This document shows, piece after piece, positions 1 through 9,144 of a DNA stretch of 64,000 nucleotides (within the stretch, counting starts at the first letter, position 1; each line of letters opens with the position of its first letter). The stretch spans positions 992,001 to 1,056,000 of the forward strand of contig NZ_WQKZ01000001.1 in the NCBI RefSeq assembly GCF_009755225.1, in the 5' to 3' direction. The notes below the pieces were generated by a model that worked only from the letters and a program-made list of their open reading frames with translations, searched no databases and was not told the origin of the DNA. This DNA is from Hymenobacter ginkgonis. Lineage in GTDB: Bacteria > Bacteroidota > Bacteroidia > Cytophagales > Hymenobacteraceae. A program made the translations under genes and the position numbers.

Positions 1-278
1 CCGGTAAGCACTCGATTAGCGCTTAGTAATATGCCAGGCGCTGGCAGCCGCAAGTTATTTTAATAACCCGACTGCTTTGAGCAGTAGCTACTGCTATTAG
101 CTAATAAAATGCGGCTTTTATTTGTGAAGGGCTAAGAAGACTCCTACTCCGTTTGGAAGGGGGTAGGCAGTTGTCAGTCAGAATTTGAAGTTGAAAGTCG
201 GAAGTAGAAGCCCAGGCCCAGTCATGAATTCGGGAGCAACTGCTTTCGTCAATGCGCTGCCGTCCCTACCTTCGTGGT

Positions 279-455
279 ATGAAAAGTCTGCGCACCTACT
301 CCCTGCTGCTGGCCGCCAGCGCGGCCCTATTCCTGACCGCTGCCTGCACTACCGCTCCCGATGCGGAGAAAGACCCCAGCGCCGACGCAGCCTACAAGCG
401 CGAACACCGTACGGAAGGCTACCGCGAGGCGCAGCGCAGCAACGTCAACTACTAG
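279..455 (+). CDS. Small lipoprotein, function unknown
   Basis: A 58-residue protein. The start at 279 is preferred over the ATG at 252 because it gives a classic signal peptide: MKSLR, a hydrophobic stretch, then a lipobox ending LTAAC near residue 22. The mature part is only about 37 residues, rich in charged and polar residues (Asp, Glu, Arg, Tyr), with no domain I recognise. It is probably exported and lipid-anchored in the cell envelope. A strong terminator follows at 514. The family is unknown to me; the lipobox is the only functional clue. Confidence 0.6.
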   Translation: MKSLRTYSLLLAASAALFLTAACTTAPDAEKDPSADAAYKREHRTEGYREAQRSNVNY

Positions 456-513
456 TAGTATTTGCCCACTGAGGTTTGGCGCTGTTCTAGGGCCAACCTG
501 CTAAACCATAAAG

Positions 514-548
514 AAGCCCCGGCTACATCCAGTAGTCGGGGCTTTTTA
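514..548 (+). terminator. Rho-independent terminator after the small lipoprotein gene
   Basis: The arms aagccccg (514-521) and cggggctt (537-544) form a GC-rich stem followed by a run of T. The adjoining A residues on the left let it work in both directions, so it may also end the minus-strand gene that stops at 577. Confidence 0.8.
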
Positions 549-576
549 TTTAAAAGAGCAAGCTAGCCGAACGCTA

Positions 577-1056
577 CTAAGCTAGCGCCACCGCCGTAGG
601 TACTGGCTCGAACGTGGGCAGCGGAATAGCCGCCAGCAGCCGCTGCTCTAGTAAGTCAGCCCAGGTATGGATGTAGAGTACCACATCGTTACGCTGGTTA
701 TGACGGAGGGCATTGCGGCGCTCAAAGGGGATGGCGGCCCGCACGGTCGGGTCGCCCAGCTTTTCGAGGTGCGTCAGGTCCTCGCGCGAGAAGCCCAGGT
801 CTAGCATCTCGTCAATGGTTTGGTCGAAGGGTAGGCCGCTGGTGGGGCAATAATCCACGAGCTGGCGCTCCCAGTCGCCGTACCGCTGCAAGGCGCGGGT
901 ATGGATTTCGGCTTTGGTAAGGTGAGTGATAGTTTGAGCAAGATGGCCGCAGTTGCAGCTACCCATGTGGCCCCACTGGTAGGGCGCTTCGGAAGCAAGG
1001 CGGCGGGCGGTGTCGCGTAGCGCCTGAATCAACGGCAGAGAAACCCGGGAAGTCAT
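577..1056 (-). CDS. Conserved hypothetical protein, 159 aa
   Basis: A soluble, mostly helical protein without signal peptide or membrane segment. Near residues 31-40 it has the motif MGSCNCGHLAQ, with two cysteines and a histidine that could bind metal, followed by HLTKAEIH. A second Cys occurs in DYCPTSGLPFD. I do not recognise a named family. The start at 1056 is the first ATG in a frame that stays open to a stop at 577. It faces the lipoprotein gene convergently, with a shared terminator. The coding call is good because composition and codon use match the neighbours; the function is unassigned. Confidence 0.65.
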   Translation of the reverse strand: MTSRVSLPLIQALRDTARRLASEAPYQWGHMGSCNCGHLAQTITHLTKAEIHTRALQRYGDWERQLVDYCPTSGLPFDQTIDEMLDLGFSREDLTHLEKLGDPTVRAAIPFERRNALRHNQRNDVVLYIHTWADLLEQRLLAAIPLPTFEPVPTAVALA

Positions 1057-1301
1057 GGCCAGAATGGGGGGTAGGGTGATGGCGAAGAGCCACCAAAAGA
1101 AGCGAAACCAACAGTTTTTTGTTTCCTTGCGGCCTTAAAATCGGGTTGACAGGCGCAATAGCTATAAAATTCGCAAAAAAAGGCTGGAATGCTGAGCCAA
1201 GAAAAGCACCTAGCATCGCCGAGTAACTTCTTTCGCTTAGCATTCCCGCCTTCAAACCTTTTTAAAAGGCCAGGCATTGTAAAATGCCCGGCGTTACTTT
1301 T

Positions 1302-2747
1302 CTAAGAGCGACGACCGCCCCCTTCGGTGCCACCACGGCCCGCCTGGAAAGGCCGACTGGAGCGCTGCCCACCCCCGCCCGAAGCCGAACGCTCGTTGCC
1401 GCCTGCTTGGGGCCGGCCGCTGCCACGCTGCTCGCTGCGGCCACCACCCGCGCCAGTAGAACGTGGCGAACCACTACGGCCTTGGCTGCTTCCCCCACCC
1501 GAGCGCCCGCCACCTTCGCGGGGTGGGCGGCCAGCCGGGCCTTTGGGCCGAATGATGCGCTCGTTGCCAGTAAGCGAAACTGGCGCTACGCTATTGGTGG
1601 TGTAAGGATGTTCTTTGTCAACATCAATCTGCCGGCGAATAAGCTTTTGAATATCTTGTAAATAAGCGCGCTCTTCATCTTCTACAAATGTAAACGCCGT
1701 GCCAAACGCCCCGGCGCGGCCGGTGCGGCCGATGCGGTGCACATAAGTTTCGGGTTCGTTGGGCACTTCGTAGTTGATGACGTGGGTCAACTCGTCTACG
1801 TCAATGCCGCGGGCGGCGATGTCGGTGGCAACCAGCACGCGGGTGGTACCCGCTTTGAAGTTGCTGAGGGCCCGCTGGCGGTGGTTCTGGCTTTTGTTGC
1901 CGTGAATGGCCTCGGCGGTAATCTGCGCTTTCTCGAGCGTCTCGGTCACCTTATTGGCGCCGTGCTTGGTGCGGGTAAATACCAACACGCGCTTGATGGC
2001 GGGGTCTTTCAGAATGTGGCGGAGCAAGGCAGGCTTGTCGTTCTTCTCTACTAAGAATACCGATTGGGTCACGGTATCGGCGGTACTCGATACGGGCGTA
2101 ACGGCTACCTGCACCGGGTTGGGGCGCAGGATGGTAGCCGAAAGCTCCTTAATCACATTCGGCATAGTAGCCGAAAAGAACAAGCTTTGGCGGCCGGCCG
2201 GCAGCTTGGGCAAGATGCGCTTGATGTCGTGGATGAAGCCCATGTCGAGCATGCGGTCAGCTTCATCGAGCACAAACACTTCGAGGTGCTGCAAGTGCAC
2301 GTAGCCTTGGTTCATCAAATCGAGCAAGCGGCCGGGCGTGGCAACGAGGATTTCGACGCCGCGCTGCAACGCTTGCACCTGCGGGTTTTGGCCTACCCCT
2401 CCGAAGATAACCGTCGAGCGCAGTTGCGGCAAGTGGCGGCCGTAGGCCTTAAAGCTTTCGCCAATCTGGATAGCCAGCTCGCGGGTGGGCGTGAGCACCA
2501 AGCAGCGGATGCGGCCTTTGGGACCCTGACCAGCCTTCTGGGTAAGCGCGGTTTGGTGCAAAATCTGGAGAATCGGCACCGAGAAGGCGGCCGTTTTGCC
2601 AGTACCCGTTTGGGCAACGCCGAGCAGGTCGTGGCCTTCGAGCACCTGCGGAATCGCTTGCTGCTGAATGGGCGTGGGGGTAGTGTAGCCTTCCTCGCCC
2701 AGGGCGCGCAGGATGGGCTCAATCAAATTGAGGTCGTTAAACGTCAT
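1302..2747 (-). CDS. rhlE: DEAD-box ATP-dependent RNA helicase, RhlE type
   Basis: A 481-residue DEAD-box helicase that unwinds RNA duplexes with ATP, probably in ribosome assembly or RNA turnover. Motifs in order: Q motif around residues 20-30 ([10 protein letters not shown]), motif I AQTGTGKT (about 45-52), PTRELA, TPGRL, motif II DEAD (about 160), SAT, and motif [12 protein letters not shown]. After about residue 375 comes a low-complexity tail rich in Gly, Arg and Ser, typical of RhlE-like proteins and probably RNA-binding. The start at 2747 (MTFNDL) fits the family; a further 36 in-frame codons upstream are Pro-rich and look untranslated. The gene is single, divergent from the Nudix gene. 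Confidence 0.95.
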   Translation of the reverse strand: MTFNDLNLIEPILRALGEEGYTTPTPIQQQAIPQVLEGHDLLGVAQTGTGKTAAFSVPILQILHQTALTQKAGQGPKGRIRCLVLTPTRELAIQIGESFKAYGRHLPQLRSTVIFGGVGQNPQVQALQRGVEILVATPGRLLDLMNQGYVHLQHLEVFVLDEADRMLDMGFIHDIKRILPKLPAGRQSLFFSATMPNVIKELSATILRPNPVQVAVTPVSSTADTVTQSVFLVEKNDKPALLRHILKDPAIKRVLVFTRTKHGANKVTETLEKAQITAEAIHGNKSQNHRQRALSNFKAGTTRVLVATDIAARGIDVDELTHVINYEVPNEPETYVHRIGRTGRAGAFGTAFTFVEDEERAYLQDIQKLIRRQIDVDKEHPYTTNSVAPVSLTGNERIIRPKGPAGRPPREGGGRSGGGSSQGRSGSPRSTGAGGGRSEQRGSGRPQAGGNERSASGGGGQRSSRPFQAGRGGTEGGGRRS

Positions 2748-2957
2748 AAAAAAGGGGAGCCGCCCGCCCAGTAGGGGCAGCGGCGGGGCGGGGGCCATCG
2801 GCTGCCCTCGCGAGTACGGTAAATTTGGAGGGAAATAAGCCCGCGCCTCACGCACAAATCACGACGCGGCGGACTCAGTGGCCGTATAATTGGCCAGCAG
2901 CCGGTCCGATTGCCGGGCTGCCCTTTGCGGCAAAGGTACCGCTTAAAAACTCAAGCT

Positions 2958-3482
2958 ATGCAGATAACTCAACGCCAGCGCGTCTTCGATGGTCATTTCA
3001 AGGTAGATAAGCTCACTGTTAAGCAAGCCAATGGCAAAGAAGTGCCGCGCGAACAATTCGCGCCCGGCCACGCCGTAGCGGCGCTGGTTTTCGATACCAC
3101 CAAGCAACAGTATGTGCTAACCAAGCAGTTCCGAGTGGGCGCCGAGCAGGAACTGCCTGAAATTGCGGCGGGCATGATTGACCAGGCCGAAAGCCCCGAA
3201 ACGGCCGTGCACCGCGAAATTCACGAAGAGCTGGGCTACGAAATAGATGAGCTTACCCGCATCGTGCAAATGTGGCCCTCGCCCGGCACCAGCGCCGAAA
3301 CCATCACCGTGTATTACGCCGAGGTGAGCCGCCAAACGGGCACTGGTGGTGGCCTAGCCGACGAGGACGAACACCTCGAAATGCTGACTTTTAGCCAGGA
3401 AGAGTTGTTAGCCCAAGTTTTTCAGGATGCCAAAACGATGTTGGCTGTGCAGTGGGTGCAACTCCATAAATTAGGCGCCTAG
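2958..3482 (+). CDS. Nudix hydrolase, ADP-ribose pyrophosphatase type
   Basis: A 174-residue Nudix enzyme. The Nudix box runs from Gly72 to Tyr94 and matches Gx5Ex7REUxEExGU exactly, with the catalytic REIHEELG segment at 86-93. The preceding beta-rich half (GHAVAALVFD, LTKQFRVG, ELPEIAAG) resembles ADP-ribose/NDP-sugar pyrophosphatases such as NudF, which hydrolyse ADP-ribose to AMP and ribose 5-phosphate. A Pro about 15-20 residues after the box (WPSPGTSAE) also fits ADP-ribose specificity. The start at 2958 gives MQITQRQ; an upstream in-frame ATG at 2910 adds only a basic, improbable leader. Substrate remains inferred. Confidence 0.88.
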   Translation: MQITQRQRVFDGHFKVDKLTVKQANGKEVPREQFAPGHAVAALVFDTTKQQYVLTKQFRVGAEQELPEIAAGMIDQAESPETAVHREIHEELGYEIDELTRIVQMWPSPGTSAETITVYYAEVSRQTGTGGGLADEDEHLEMLTFSQEELLAQVFQDAKTMLAVQWVQLHKLGA

Positions 3483-3501
3483 CTGTTTAGAAATAATAAA
3501 A

Positions 3502-3599
3502 AACGTCCTGCTGAACGCAGGGAAGCATCTCTACCGCGCCACTAGGAGTACTACCCTATGCAGTGTGGTAGAGATGCTTCCTGGGTCAGCAGGACGTTC
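3502..3599. repeat. Palindromic dispersed repeat, copy 1
   Basis: A roughly 100-bp interrupted palindrome. The left arm starts aacgtcctgctgaacgcag and continues into aagcatctctacc; the right arm begins ggtagagatgcttcc and ends tcagcaggacgtt. A near-copy with the same arm ends lies at 37266-37372. It sits between two convergent genes, so it may also terminate transcription, but its conservation at two unlinked sites indicates a repeat family (REP/REPIN or MITE-like). It has no coding capacity. Confidence 0.8.
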
Positions 3600-3635
3600 T
3601 TTATTAATTAAGATACCTACTGCCCAAGTCCTCAT

Positions 3636-4217
3636 TTACTGCGCTGGTGGCGTCAACTGGTACTCGAATTGCTGGCGCAAGCGCGTATCCGTAATAATAA
3701 GTGTAAGCGGCCCCGCAGCGGGGTCGAGCTTGATGAACGGAATATTCTGCTGATTCTGGTACAGGTCGCGGCCGTAGAAGCGGCCCGTGCCTGGCTTGGG
3801 CGTAGCCGTAAAAACCTCCTTGCCATCCTTGGTGCGGGCCGAGAGCGTGAGCAGCGACGGGTCGGCGTTTTTCGGGCCCTGGCGGCGAATGTTGAGCAGA
3901 AGCGCCCCCCCGGGGGGTAGGGCGGCCAGCCGGCGCTGGTAGGTAGAGTCGGCCCAGTCGTGCAGCTTGCGCAGCTCGTTGATATCGGAAAGCATTTCGG
4001 CCGGCGAGCGGTAGCACACGTGCGTGTAGCTGCCCGTCACGTCGGCGTCCTCGTCGGTATTCTTGGTGATGTTGGCCACCACTGGGCACTCCGGGTTTTT
4101 TTGGGCAAATAAGTAGCGCTTCCGTGCCGGGCCGTTAGGCGCCTGCGCGTGGGCCGCGGTGGCCCCAGCCACGAGGGCGAGCAGCAAGCCCGCCCGCAGG
4201 GTAGTATAAAAGTGCAT
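3636..4217 (-). CDS. Secreted hypothetical protein, 193 aa
   Basis: The start at 4217 (MHFYTTLRAG) gives a clear Sec signal peptide cleaved after AHA (about residue 24); the ATG at 4310 would put 31 extra residues before it. The mature protein has two Cys (PECPVVANIT, HVCYRSPAEM) that could form a disulfide, and no recognised domain. It is predicted periplasmic or surface-exposed. It converges on the Nudix gene with the palindromic repeat between. Family and function are unknown. Confidence 0.7.
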   Translation of the reverse strand: MHFYTTLRAGLLLALVAGATAAHAQAPNGPARKRYLFAQKNPECPVVANITKNTDEDADVTGSYTHVCYRSPAEMLSDINELRKLHDWADSTYQRRLAALPPGGALLLNIRRQGPKNADPSLLTLSARTKDGKEVFTATPKPGTGRFYGRDLYQNQQNIPFIKLDPAAGPLTLIITDTRLRQQFEYQLTPPAQ

Positions 4218-4393
4218 TTTACCTAGATTATAAAGTAGCTTAGGTGGAAAGAGTATTCTACTGCTGCAAAGAACGGCAACCGGTGCCGAATGCGCCGCCA
4301 ATATTGCCAAATTCGTTATGCTACGGCCTATAGTTGACGAAAACGTAAGCCTACCGTAATGCCTGCGTAATACCTGCCTACGAGCTTTGAGCT

Positions 4394-4639
4394 ATGCTAA
4401 AACTCGCAGAAGCCAAGCGCTTTTTATTGGACTGGCAGCCCACCGGGGTGGGGCTGCGCTGGGTATTGGCGCTGGCTTGGTGGCTGGTGCTGGGAGGGCT
4501 GCTTCGCCGCGGCTTGCGCTCGGCCTTGGGCAGCGAAGGGGCCAGCGAGTACCCATCGGGTCCCCCCATCAAGCCGCGTCGGCCTAAAGGCCAGCCCCGC
4601 CGCGAACTGCCCCGACAGCCCTATTCGGCGGCCGCATGA
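4394..4639 (+). CDS. Small single-span membrane protein, 81 aa
   Basis: It has one hydrophobic segment at about residues 20-37 (LRWVLALAWWLVLGGLL) followed by a basic, Pro-rich tail ending in PYSAAA. Its stop overlaps the start of the LpxH-like gene by four bases (ATGA at 4636-4639), which suggests translational coupling and supports it as a real gene. A helper role for the neighbouring phosphoesterase is possible but not shown. A competing frame from 4387 is less likely because it lacks this coupling. Confidence 0.5.
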   Translation: MLKLAEAKRFLLDWQPTGVGLRWVLALAWWLVLGGLLRRGLRSALGSEGASEYPSGPPIKPRRPKGQPRRELPRQPYSAAA

Positions 4640-5535
4640 GCAGCGCCCTACCCCCCGCAGTTGCCCCGAGGCCCAAAAAACGCCGCCTGGCCGTGGCCGT
4701 AGTGAGCGATGTGCACCTGGGCACCTACGGTTGCCACGCCGAAGAATTGCTGCGCTACCTCAAAAGTATTCGGCCTAAGGTGCTGGTGCTCAACGGCGAC
4801 ATTGTTGATATCTGGCAGTTCTCGAAAAACTATTGGCCTGCCTCGCATATGCGAGTGGTGCGCTACCTGGCGGGGCTGGCTACCAAAGGCACTAGTATTC
4901 ATTACCTTACTGGCAACCACGACGAACTGCTGCGCAAATTTGCGGGGCTCAAGCTGGGGCATTTTCAGCTCGATAACAAGCTGGTGCTCGACCTCCCGCA
5001 CGGCCGCACCTGGCTGTTTCACGGCGACGTGTTTGATGTGACCATGCGGCACTCGCGCTGGCTAGCTAAGCTCGGGGGCCAGGGCTACGACTTGCTAATT
5101 CTGTTTAACCGGTTGGTTAACTTTCTATTGCAGAAGCTGGGTAGGCCTAAAGTCGCTTTGTCTAAAGCTGTAAAAAACCGGGTGAAAAGCGCCGTGAGCC
5201 TCGTGAGCGACTTCGAGCACACGGCCGCCACTATTGCTGCCGACCAGGGCTACCGCTACGTAGCCTGCGGCCACATTCACCAGCCCGAAATGAAGCCCCT
5301 GGCCACTACGCACGGCGAGGTAACGTATTTGAATTCGGGCGATTGGGTGGAGAACCTCACCGCTCTAGAGTACACCGCCGCAACCGGCTGGACGCTCTAC
5401 CGCTACGCCACCGACCCGCACGTGCAGCCGCAGCCCGGCGCCGCACCCGAAGCGCCAGAAGTAGACGACCTCGCGGCCGACGCTGGTCCGGCCGCGCTGC
5501 TCGAAGGCCTATTGGCTGAGTTTAAGCTGAAATAA
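4636..5535 (+). CDS. LpxH-like metallophosphoesterase (UDP-2,3-diacylglucosamine diphosphatase family)
   Basis: A 299-residue calcineurin-type phosphoesterase. The two-metal site is complete: SDVHLG (Asp25, His27), GDIVD (Asp55), GNHD (94-96), FHGD (about 127-130) and CGHIHQPE near 216. Family members include LpxH, which cleaves UDP-2,3-diacylglucosamine in lipid A synthesis, and related enzymes acting on other nucleotide-linked lipids. The C-terminal 60 residues are acidic and Ala/Pro-rich. It overlaps the small membrane protein by 4 bp and precedes a glycosyltransferase by 76 bp, so a role in envelope glycolipid synthesis is likely. Whether it is the sole LpxH of this organism cannot be seen here. 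Confidence 0.85.
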   Translation: MSSALPPAVAPRPKKRRLAVAVVSDVHLGTYGCHAEELLRYLKSIRPKVLVLNGDIVDIWQFSKNYWPASHMRVVRYLAGLATKGTSIHYLTGNHDELLRKFAGLKLGHFQLDNKLVLDLPHGRTWLFHGDVFDVTMRHSRWLAKLGGQGYDLLILFNRLVNFLLQKLGRPKVALSKAVKNRVKSAVSLVSDFEHTAATIAADQGYRYVACGHIHQPEMKPLATTHGEVTYLNSGDWVENLTALEYTAATGWTLYRYATDPHVQPQPGAAPEAPEVDDLAADAGPAALLEGLLAEFKLK

Positions 5536-5611
5536 GTTTGCCTCCTAGTGGATGGCACGCCTTGGTTTTATGCGGCTGCGTGGCGCGCCTCCTTTATCTA
5601 CTGCATTGAAA

Positions 5612-6652
5612 ATGAATATCCTTTATGCCATTCAGGGAACTGGCAATGGCCATTTGATGCGGGCGCTCGATGTGGTGCCGCTGCTGCAACGCCGCGTGGC
5701 GGCGCTGGGCGGCCAGCTCGACGTGCTAGTGAGCGGCCCGCCCGGCGACTTGCCGCTGCCCTTTGCCGTGCGCTACCGGGTAGGGGGCATGGGGTTTTTA
5801 TTTGGCAAAAAAGGCGGCATCAACTTCGTGAAGACCTTTCGGCAGTTTAACTCGGCCGGTTTTGTGCACGACATTCGGCGCCTGCCCGTCGAGCGCTACG
5901 ATTTAGTAATCAACGATTTCGAGCCGGTATCGGCCTGGGCCTGCCGGCTGCGCCACCGCCCCTGCGTGGCCCTGAGCCACCAAAGCGCCGTGCTGCACCC
6001 CGCCGCGCCCCGGCCCGCGGAGGAAGACCACGCCGGCCGGGCCGTGCTGCGCCACTACGCGCCGAGCACCGTGCAGTACGGCTTTCATTTTCAGGCATAT
6101 GCGCCCGGTATTGCTACCCCCGTTATTCGGCGGCAAGTGCGCGAGCTAGCGCCCACCAACGCCGGGCACTACACGGTATACCTGCCGGCGTTCGATGAGG
6201 CTACGCTGGTCGAGCGCCTACGCTACCTCAGCCGGACGGTGCGCTGGGAGGTGTTTTCGAAGCACAGTACGCAGCCCGCCGAGCGCGGCAATGTGCGCAT
6301 CTGGCCCGTCAGCGGCGGCGATTTTCTGCGCAGCCTGGCGAGCGCTCACGGCGTGCTGTGCGGCGCTGGCTTCGAGACGCCCGCCGAAGCTTTATTCTTG
6401 GGCAAGAAGCTACTGGTGGTGCCCATGAAGCAGCAATACGAGCAGCAGTGCAACGCCGCCGCCCTGGCCGCTATGGGCGTGCCCGTGGTGCGCAGCCTCA
6501 AAGACAAGCACCTGCCCCGCCTGGATGAGTGGCTGCACCACGGCCAGCCAGTGCCTATGCACTACCCCGACCGCACGGGCGCGGTGCTCGACCAACTGCT
6601 GGCCGAGCAACTGGGGGTAGGAAAGCCGCGCGCCGTGGCGCAACTTTTGTAG
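5612..6652 (+). CDS. MJ1255/VC2487-like glycosyltransferase (GT-B fold)
   Basis: A 346-residue protein starting MNILYAIQGTGNGHLMRA, the nucleotide-sugar transferase N-terminal motif (GxGNGHxxR) shared with MurG-like and MJ1255-like enzymes. The C-terminal half has GAGFETPAEALFLGKKLLVVP followed by KQQYEQQCNAAAL, the donor-binding segment of GT-B enzymes. The start at 5612 places this motif at the N-terminus; the ATG at 5552 adds 20 unrelated residues. It directly follows the LpxH-like gene in the same direction, consistent with assembly of an envelope glycolipid. Donor and acceptor are unknown. Confidence 0.8.
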   Translation: MNILYAIQGTGNGHLMRALDVVPLLQRRVAALGGQLDVLVSGPPGDLPLPFAVRYRVGGMGFLFGKKGGINFVKTFRQFNSAGFVHDIRRLPVERYDLVINDFEPVSAWACRLRHRPCVALSHQSAVLHPAAPRPAEEDHAGRAVLRHYAPSTVQYGFHFQAYAPGIATPVIRRQVRELAPTNAGHYTVYLPAFDEATLVERLRYLSRTVRWEVFSKHSTQPAERGNVRIWPVSGGDFLRSLASAHGVLCGAGFETPAEALFLGKKLLVVPMKQQYEQQCNAAALAAMGVPVVRSLKDKHLPRLDEWLHHGQPVPMHYPDRTGAVLDQLLAEQLGVGKPRAVAQLL

Positions 6653-6677
6653 CGGCTCTATCCTGTGCTTCCCGCTG

Positions 6678-6720
6678 GCCCAGGCCGGCGCGCCCCACCA
6701 ACGAGCGCGCCGGCCTGGGC
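6678..6720. terminator. Long GC-rich inverted repeat between glycosyltransferase and GH1 genes
   Basis: The arms gcccaggccggcgcgc (6678-6693) and gcgcgccggcctgggc (6705-6720) are a perfect 16-bp inverted repeat with an 11-base loop. It lies 25 bp after the glycosyltransferase stop. There is no T run, so it could be an attenuating or RNA-protecting hairpin rather than a true intrinsic terminator. Confidence 0.5.
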
Positions 6721-6793
6721 TGCAGACCCGCCCGCGGGCCGCCGCCCCGCTTGTTTTACCTTCGATTATCCGGCCCCAGCCGGCGCCGTTTTG

Positions 6794-8269
6794 ATGCCCG
6801 ACGACTCTAGTTTAGTACTGCACCCAACATCGCTGCCGGCAGCTTTTTTCCCGGCCAGCACGCCCGCTTCGTTTTCGCGCGCCGATTTTGGACCCGATTT
6901 TCATTGGGGTGCGGCCTGCGCGGCGTACCAGGTAGAGGGCGCCTGGCAGCAGCAGGGCAAGGGCCCGAGTATTTGGGATGAATTCACGCGCCGGCCGGGG
7001 GCCATCAAACGGGGCGAGCACGCACGGGTGAGCACCGACTTTTACCTGCGCTACGAGCAAGATTTAGACCTGGCCCAAAGCCTGGGGCTAACCGATTTTC
7101 GCTTCTCGGTGGCGTGGTCGCGGGTGCTGCCCGAAGGCACGGGCGCCTTAAACCGCCGCGGCCTCGACTTTTACGACCGCCTAGTGGATGCCTGCCTAGA
7201 GCGCGACTTGCGCCCCTGGCTCACGGTGTACCACTGGGATTTGCCGCTGGCCCTGCAGCAGCGCGGCGGCTGGGCCAACCGCGCCGTGGTGGGCTGGCTG
7301 GCCGACTACGCCCAAGTGCTGGCCCGCCACCTCGGCGACCGCGTGCAGCACTGGATGGTCCTCAACGAGCCCATGGTGTTTGTGGGGGCGGGGCACGCAT
7401 TGGGCATTCACGCGCCGGGGCGGCGCAGCTTGCCGGGATTTTTGGCGGCGGCGCACCACGCTACCCTGGCCCAGGCCGAGGGGGGTAGGGCCCTGCGGGC
7501 GGCGCTGCCGGGCACGGCGCGCATCGGCACCACGTTTTCGTGCTCGCACCTCACGCCCGCCCGGCCCGGCCACGGCCCCAGCGAGGCGGCCACGCGCCGC
7601 GCCGACGCGCTGCTCAACCGCTTTTTTGTGGAGCCTACGCTCGGGCTGGGCTACCCCACCGCCGAACTGCCCACGCTGGGCTGGCTGCTGCGGCGCTACC
7701 AGCAGGCCGGCGACCAGGAGCGGATGCGGTTTGACTTTGACTTTTGGGGCGTGCAGAACTACACCCGCGAGGTGGTGCGCCGCGCCCCGTGGCTGCCGCT
7801 GCTGGGCGCGGCGCTGGTGCCGGCCGCCAAGCGCGGTGTGCCCACTACCGAAATGGGCTGGGAAGTTTACCCCGAATCCATTTATGAAATGCTGACGCAG
7901 TACGCCGCCTACCCCGGCGCGCCCGAGTTAGTCATCACGGAGTCGGGCGCGGCCTTTGCCGACTACCCGCAGGGCGGCCGCGTGCCCGATGTGGCGCGCC
8001 GCGCCTACTACCAGGCCGCCATTGGCCAGGTGCTGCGCGCCCGCCGCGCCGGCGTGCCCGTGAGTGGCTACTTCCCCTGGAGCTTCACCGACAACTTTGA
8101 GTGGGCCGAGGGCTACCGGCCGCGCTTTGGCCTAGTGCACGTCAATTACGAAACCCAGGAGCGCATTATCAAGGACTCGGGCCGCTGGTACGGCGAGTTT
8201 TTGGGCGGCGCGGTGGTAGAGGCCGCGGCGCAGCGGGTGGCGAGTGCTACCCCTGCCCAAGGCAGTTAG
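6794..8269 (+). CDS. Glycoside hydrolase family 1 beta-glycosidase
   Basis: A 491-residue GH1 (alpha/beta)8 barrel enzyme hydrolysing beta-glucosides or related beta-glycosides. The acid/base Glu192 lies in VLNEPMVF and the nucleophile Glu383 in VITESGAAF; HWGAACAAYQVEGAW near the N-terminus and PWSFTDNFEWAEGY near the C-terminus are further family signatures. There is no signal peptide, so it is probably cytoplasmic. The start at 6794 (MPDDSSL) gives a short leader before the barrel; the ATG at 6665 lies inside the upstream inverted repeat and is unlikely. The stop overlaps that of the convergent next gene by four bases. Co-orientation with the glycosyltransferase block may be incidental. 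Confidence 0.93.
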   Translation: MPDDSSLVLHPTSLPAAFFPASTPASFSRADFGPDFHWGAACAAYQVEGAWQQQGKGPSIWDEFTRRPGAIKRGEHARVSTDFYLRYEQDLDLAQSLGLTDFRFSVAWSRVLPEGTGALNRRGLDFYDRLVDACLERDLRPWLTVYHWDLPLALQQRGGWANRAVVGWLADYAQVLARHLGDRVQHWMVLNEPMVFVGAGHALGIHAPGRRSLPGFLAAAHHATLAQAEGGRALRAALPGTARIGTTFSCSHLTPARPGHGPSEAATRRADALLNRFFVEPTLGLGYPTAELPTLGWLLRRYQQAGDQERMRFDFDFWGVQNYTREVVRRAPWLPLLGAALVPAAKRGVPTTEMGWEVYPESIYEMLTQYAAYPGAPELVITESGAAFADYPQGGRVPDVARRAYYQAAIGQVLRARRAGVPVSGYFPWSFTDNFEWAEGYRPRFGLVHVNYETQERIIKDSGRWYGEFLGGAVVEAAAQRVASATPAQGS

Positions 8270-8886
8270 TGGGTCAGCAGCGTGGGCCGCACGCGCATAA
8301 ACTGCTCGATGAGGTGCTCGGGTTTTTGCTCGTCAAACTCTCCAAAGCCTAGCACAAAGGCCGGCGCGGGCTGCACAAATCGGATGGCCTCGGTCACGGC
8401 TTCAAGGTAGGGCTGGAGGCGAGCCGGGTCGCCGTCGGCCACCGCAAACTCGGCGTCCCAGCGCAGGGCGGCCGGGCCTTTGCGCACCAAAAAGGGCAGC
8501 ACAAACGGGATGTAGTGGCTGAAAACCGGGTTTTCTACGCTGGTCAGGCGCGTGTCGGGCCACACGTGAAACTCGCTGAACGAGGCCGGCGGCGCCACCA
8601 CGAACCGCGCCTGTTCGTCGGTCATCGCCTCAAATAAGGCCGCGCGGTTGGGCTGCGCATACAGCTGCGCATAGGCCGTGTACCACACCGTGATGCCTGC
8701 TTGATTGACGAGCTGGTAGGGATGAAACGAGCTGCTGAGACCCACGCCGCCGTGCTCGCCCACCACGAGGTTATAGAGCTGCCCAAATTTTTTGAGGTCC
8801 GTCGATTGCTGGTAGGGGTTGTTGGTGAGGCCGTAGAGGTAGAAGCTGGCAAAATCGGCCAGCGAAGGCGCGGAAGGGGTGAGCAT
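8266..8886 (-). CDS. Hypothetical protein, 206 aa
   Basis: A soluble protein without signal peptide, rich in aromatic residues and beginning MLTPSAPSLADFASFYLYGLT. No domain is recognised. The middle (YTAYAQLYAQPNRAALFEAM) looks helical. The start at 8886 is chosen because the 25 residues encoded further upstream are Arg/Cys-rich and out of character. Its end overlaps the GH1 stop by 4 bp tail to tail. Codon use resembles the surrounding genes, so it is likely a real gene. Function unknown. Confidence 0.6.
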   Translation of the reverse strand: MLTPSAPSLADFASFYLYGLTNNPYQQSTDLKKFGQLYNLVVGEHGGVGLSSSFHPYQLVNQAGITVWYTAYAQLYAQPNRAALFEAMTDEQARFVVAPPASFSEFHVWPDTRLTSVENPVFSHYIPFVLPFLVRKGPAALRWDAEFAVADGDPARLQPYLEAVTEAIRFVQPAPAFVLGFGEFDEQKPEHLIEQFMRVRPTLLTH

Positions 8887-9144
8887 GAGCAGGCACGAAG
8901 CAAAATGACTGCGCAAATTTCGGCAAAACTCCGCGCTCCGCTGCCCGCGCCCTGCGCGCACCCAAAAAATTAGCCTAACCCGCGCTAATCCAGACTGGGT
9001 AGAACGCGCTTTTTGCCCAGCGCAGCTAACCCAAGGGCAAGCCGTGCACAGAAGGCCACGGGCGAAAAGCTCGGCGGGCGGGGAGGGCCGGCAGTACCTT
9101 TAGCCTTCCCAAGTACTACCCTATCGTATTTCGTTGACCTTATT

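Noticed and set aside
2924..2939. Short palindrome CCTTTG-CGG-CAAAGG with a TACCTTTG on the minus strand, between rhlE and the Nudix gene.
   Set aside because: May be a bidirectional -7 pair, but neither side has a -33 element and the rhlE start is over 180 bp away; not firm enough to annotate.
7540..7734. Several Arg/Ala/Pro-rich frames inside the GH1 gene.
   Set aside because: Shadow frames of a G+C-rich gene that has clear GH1 motifs.
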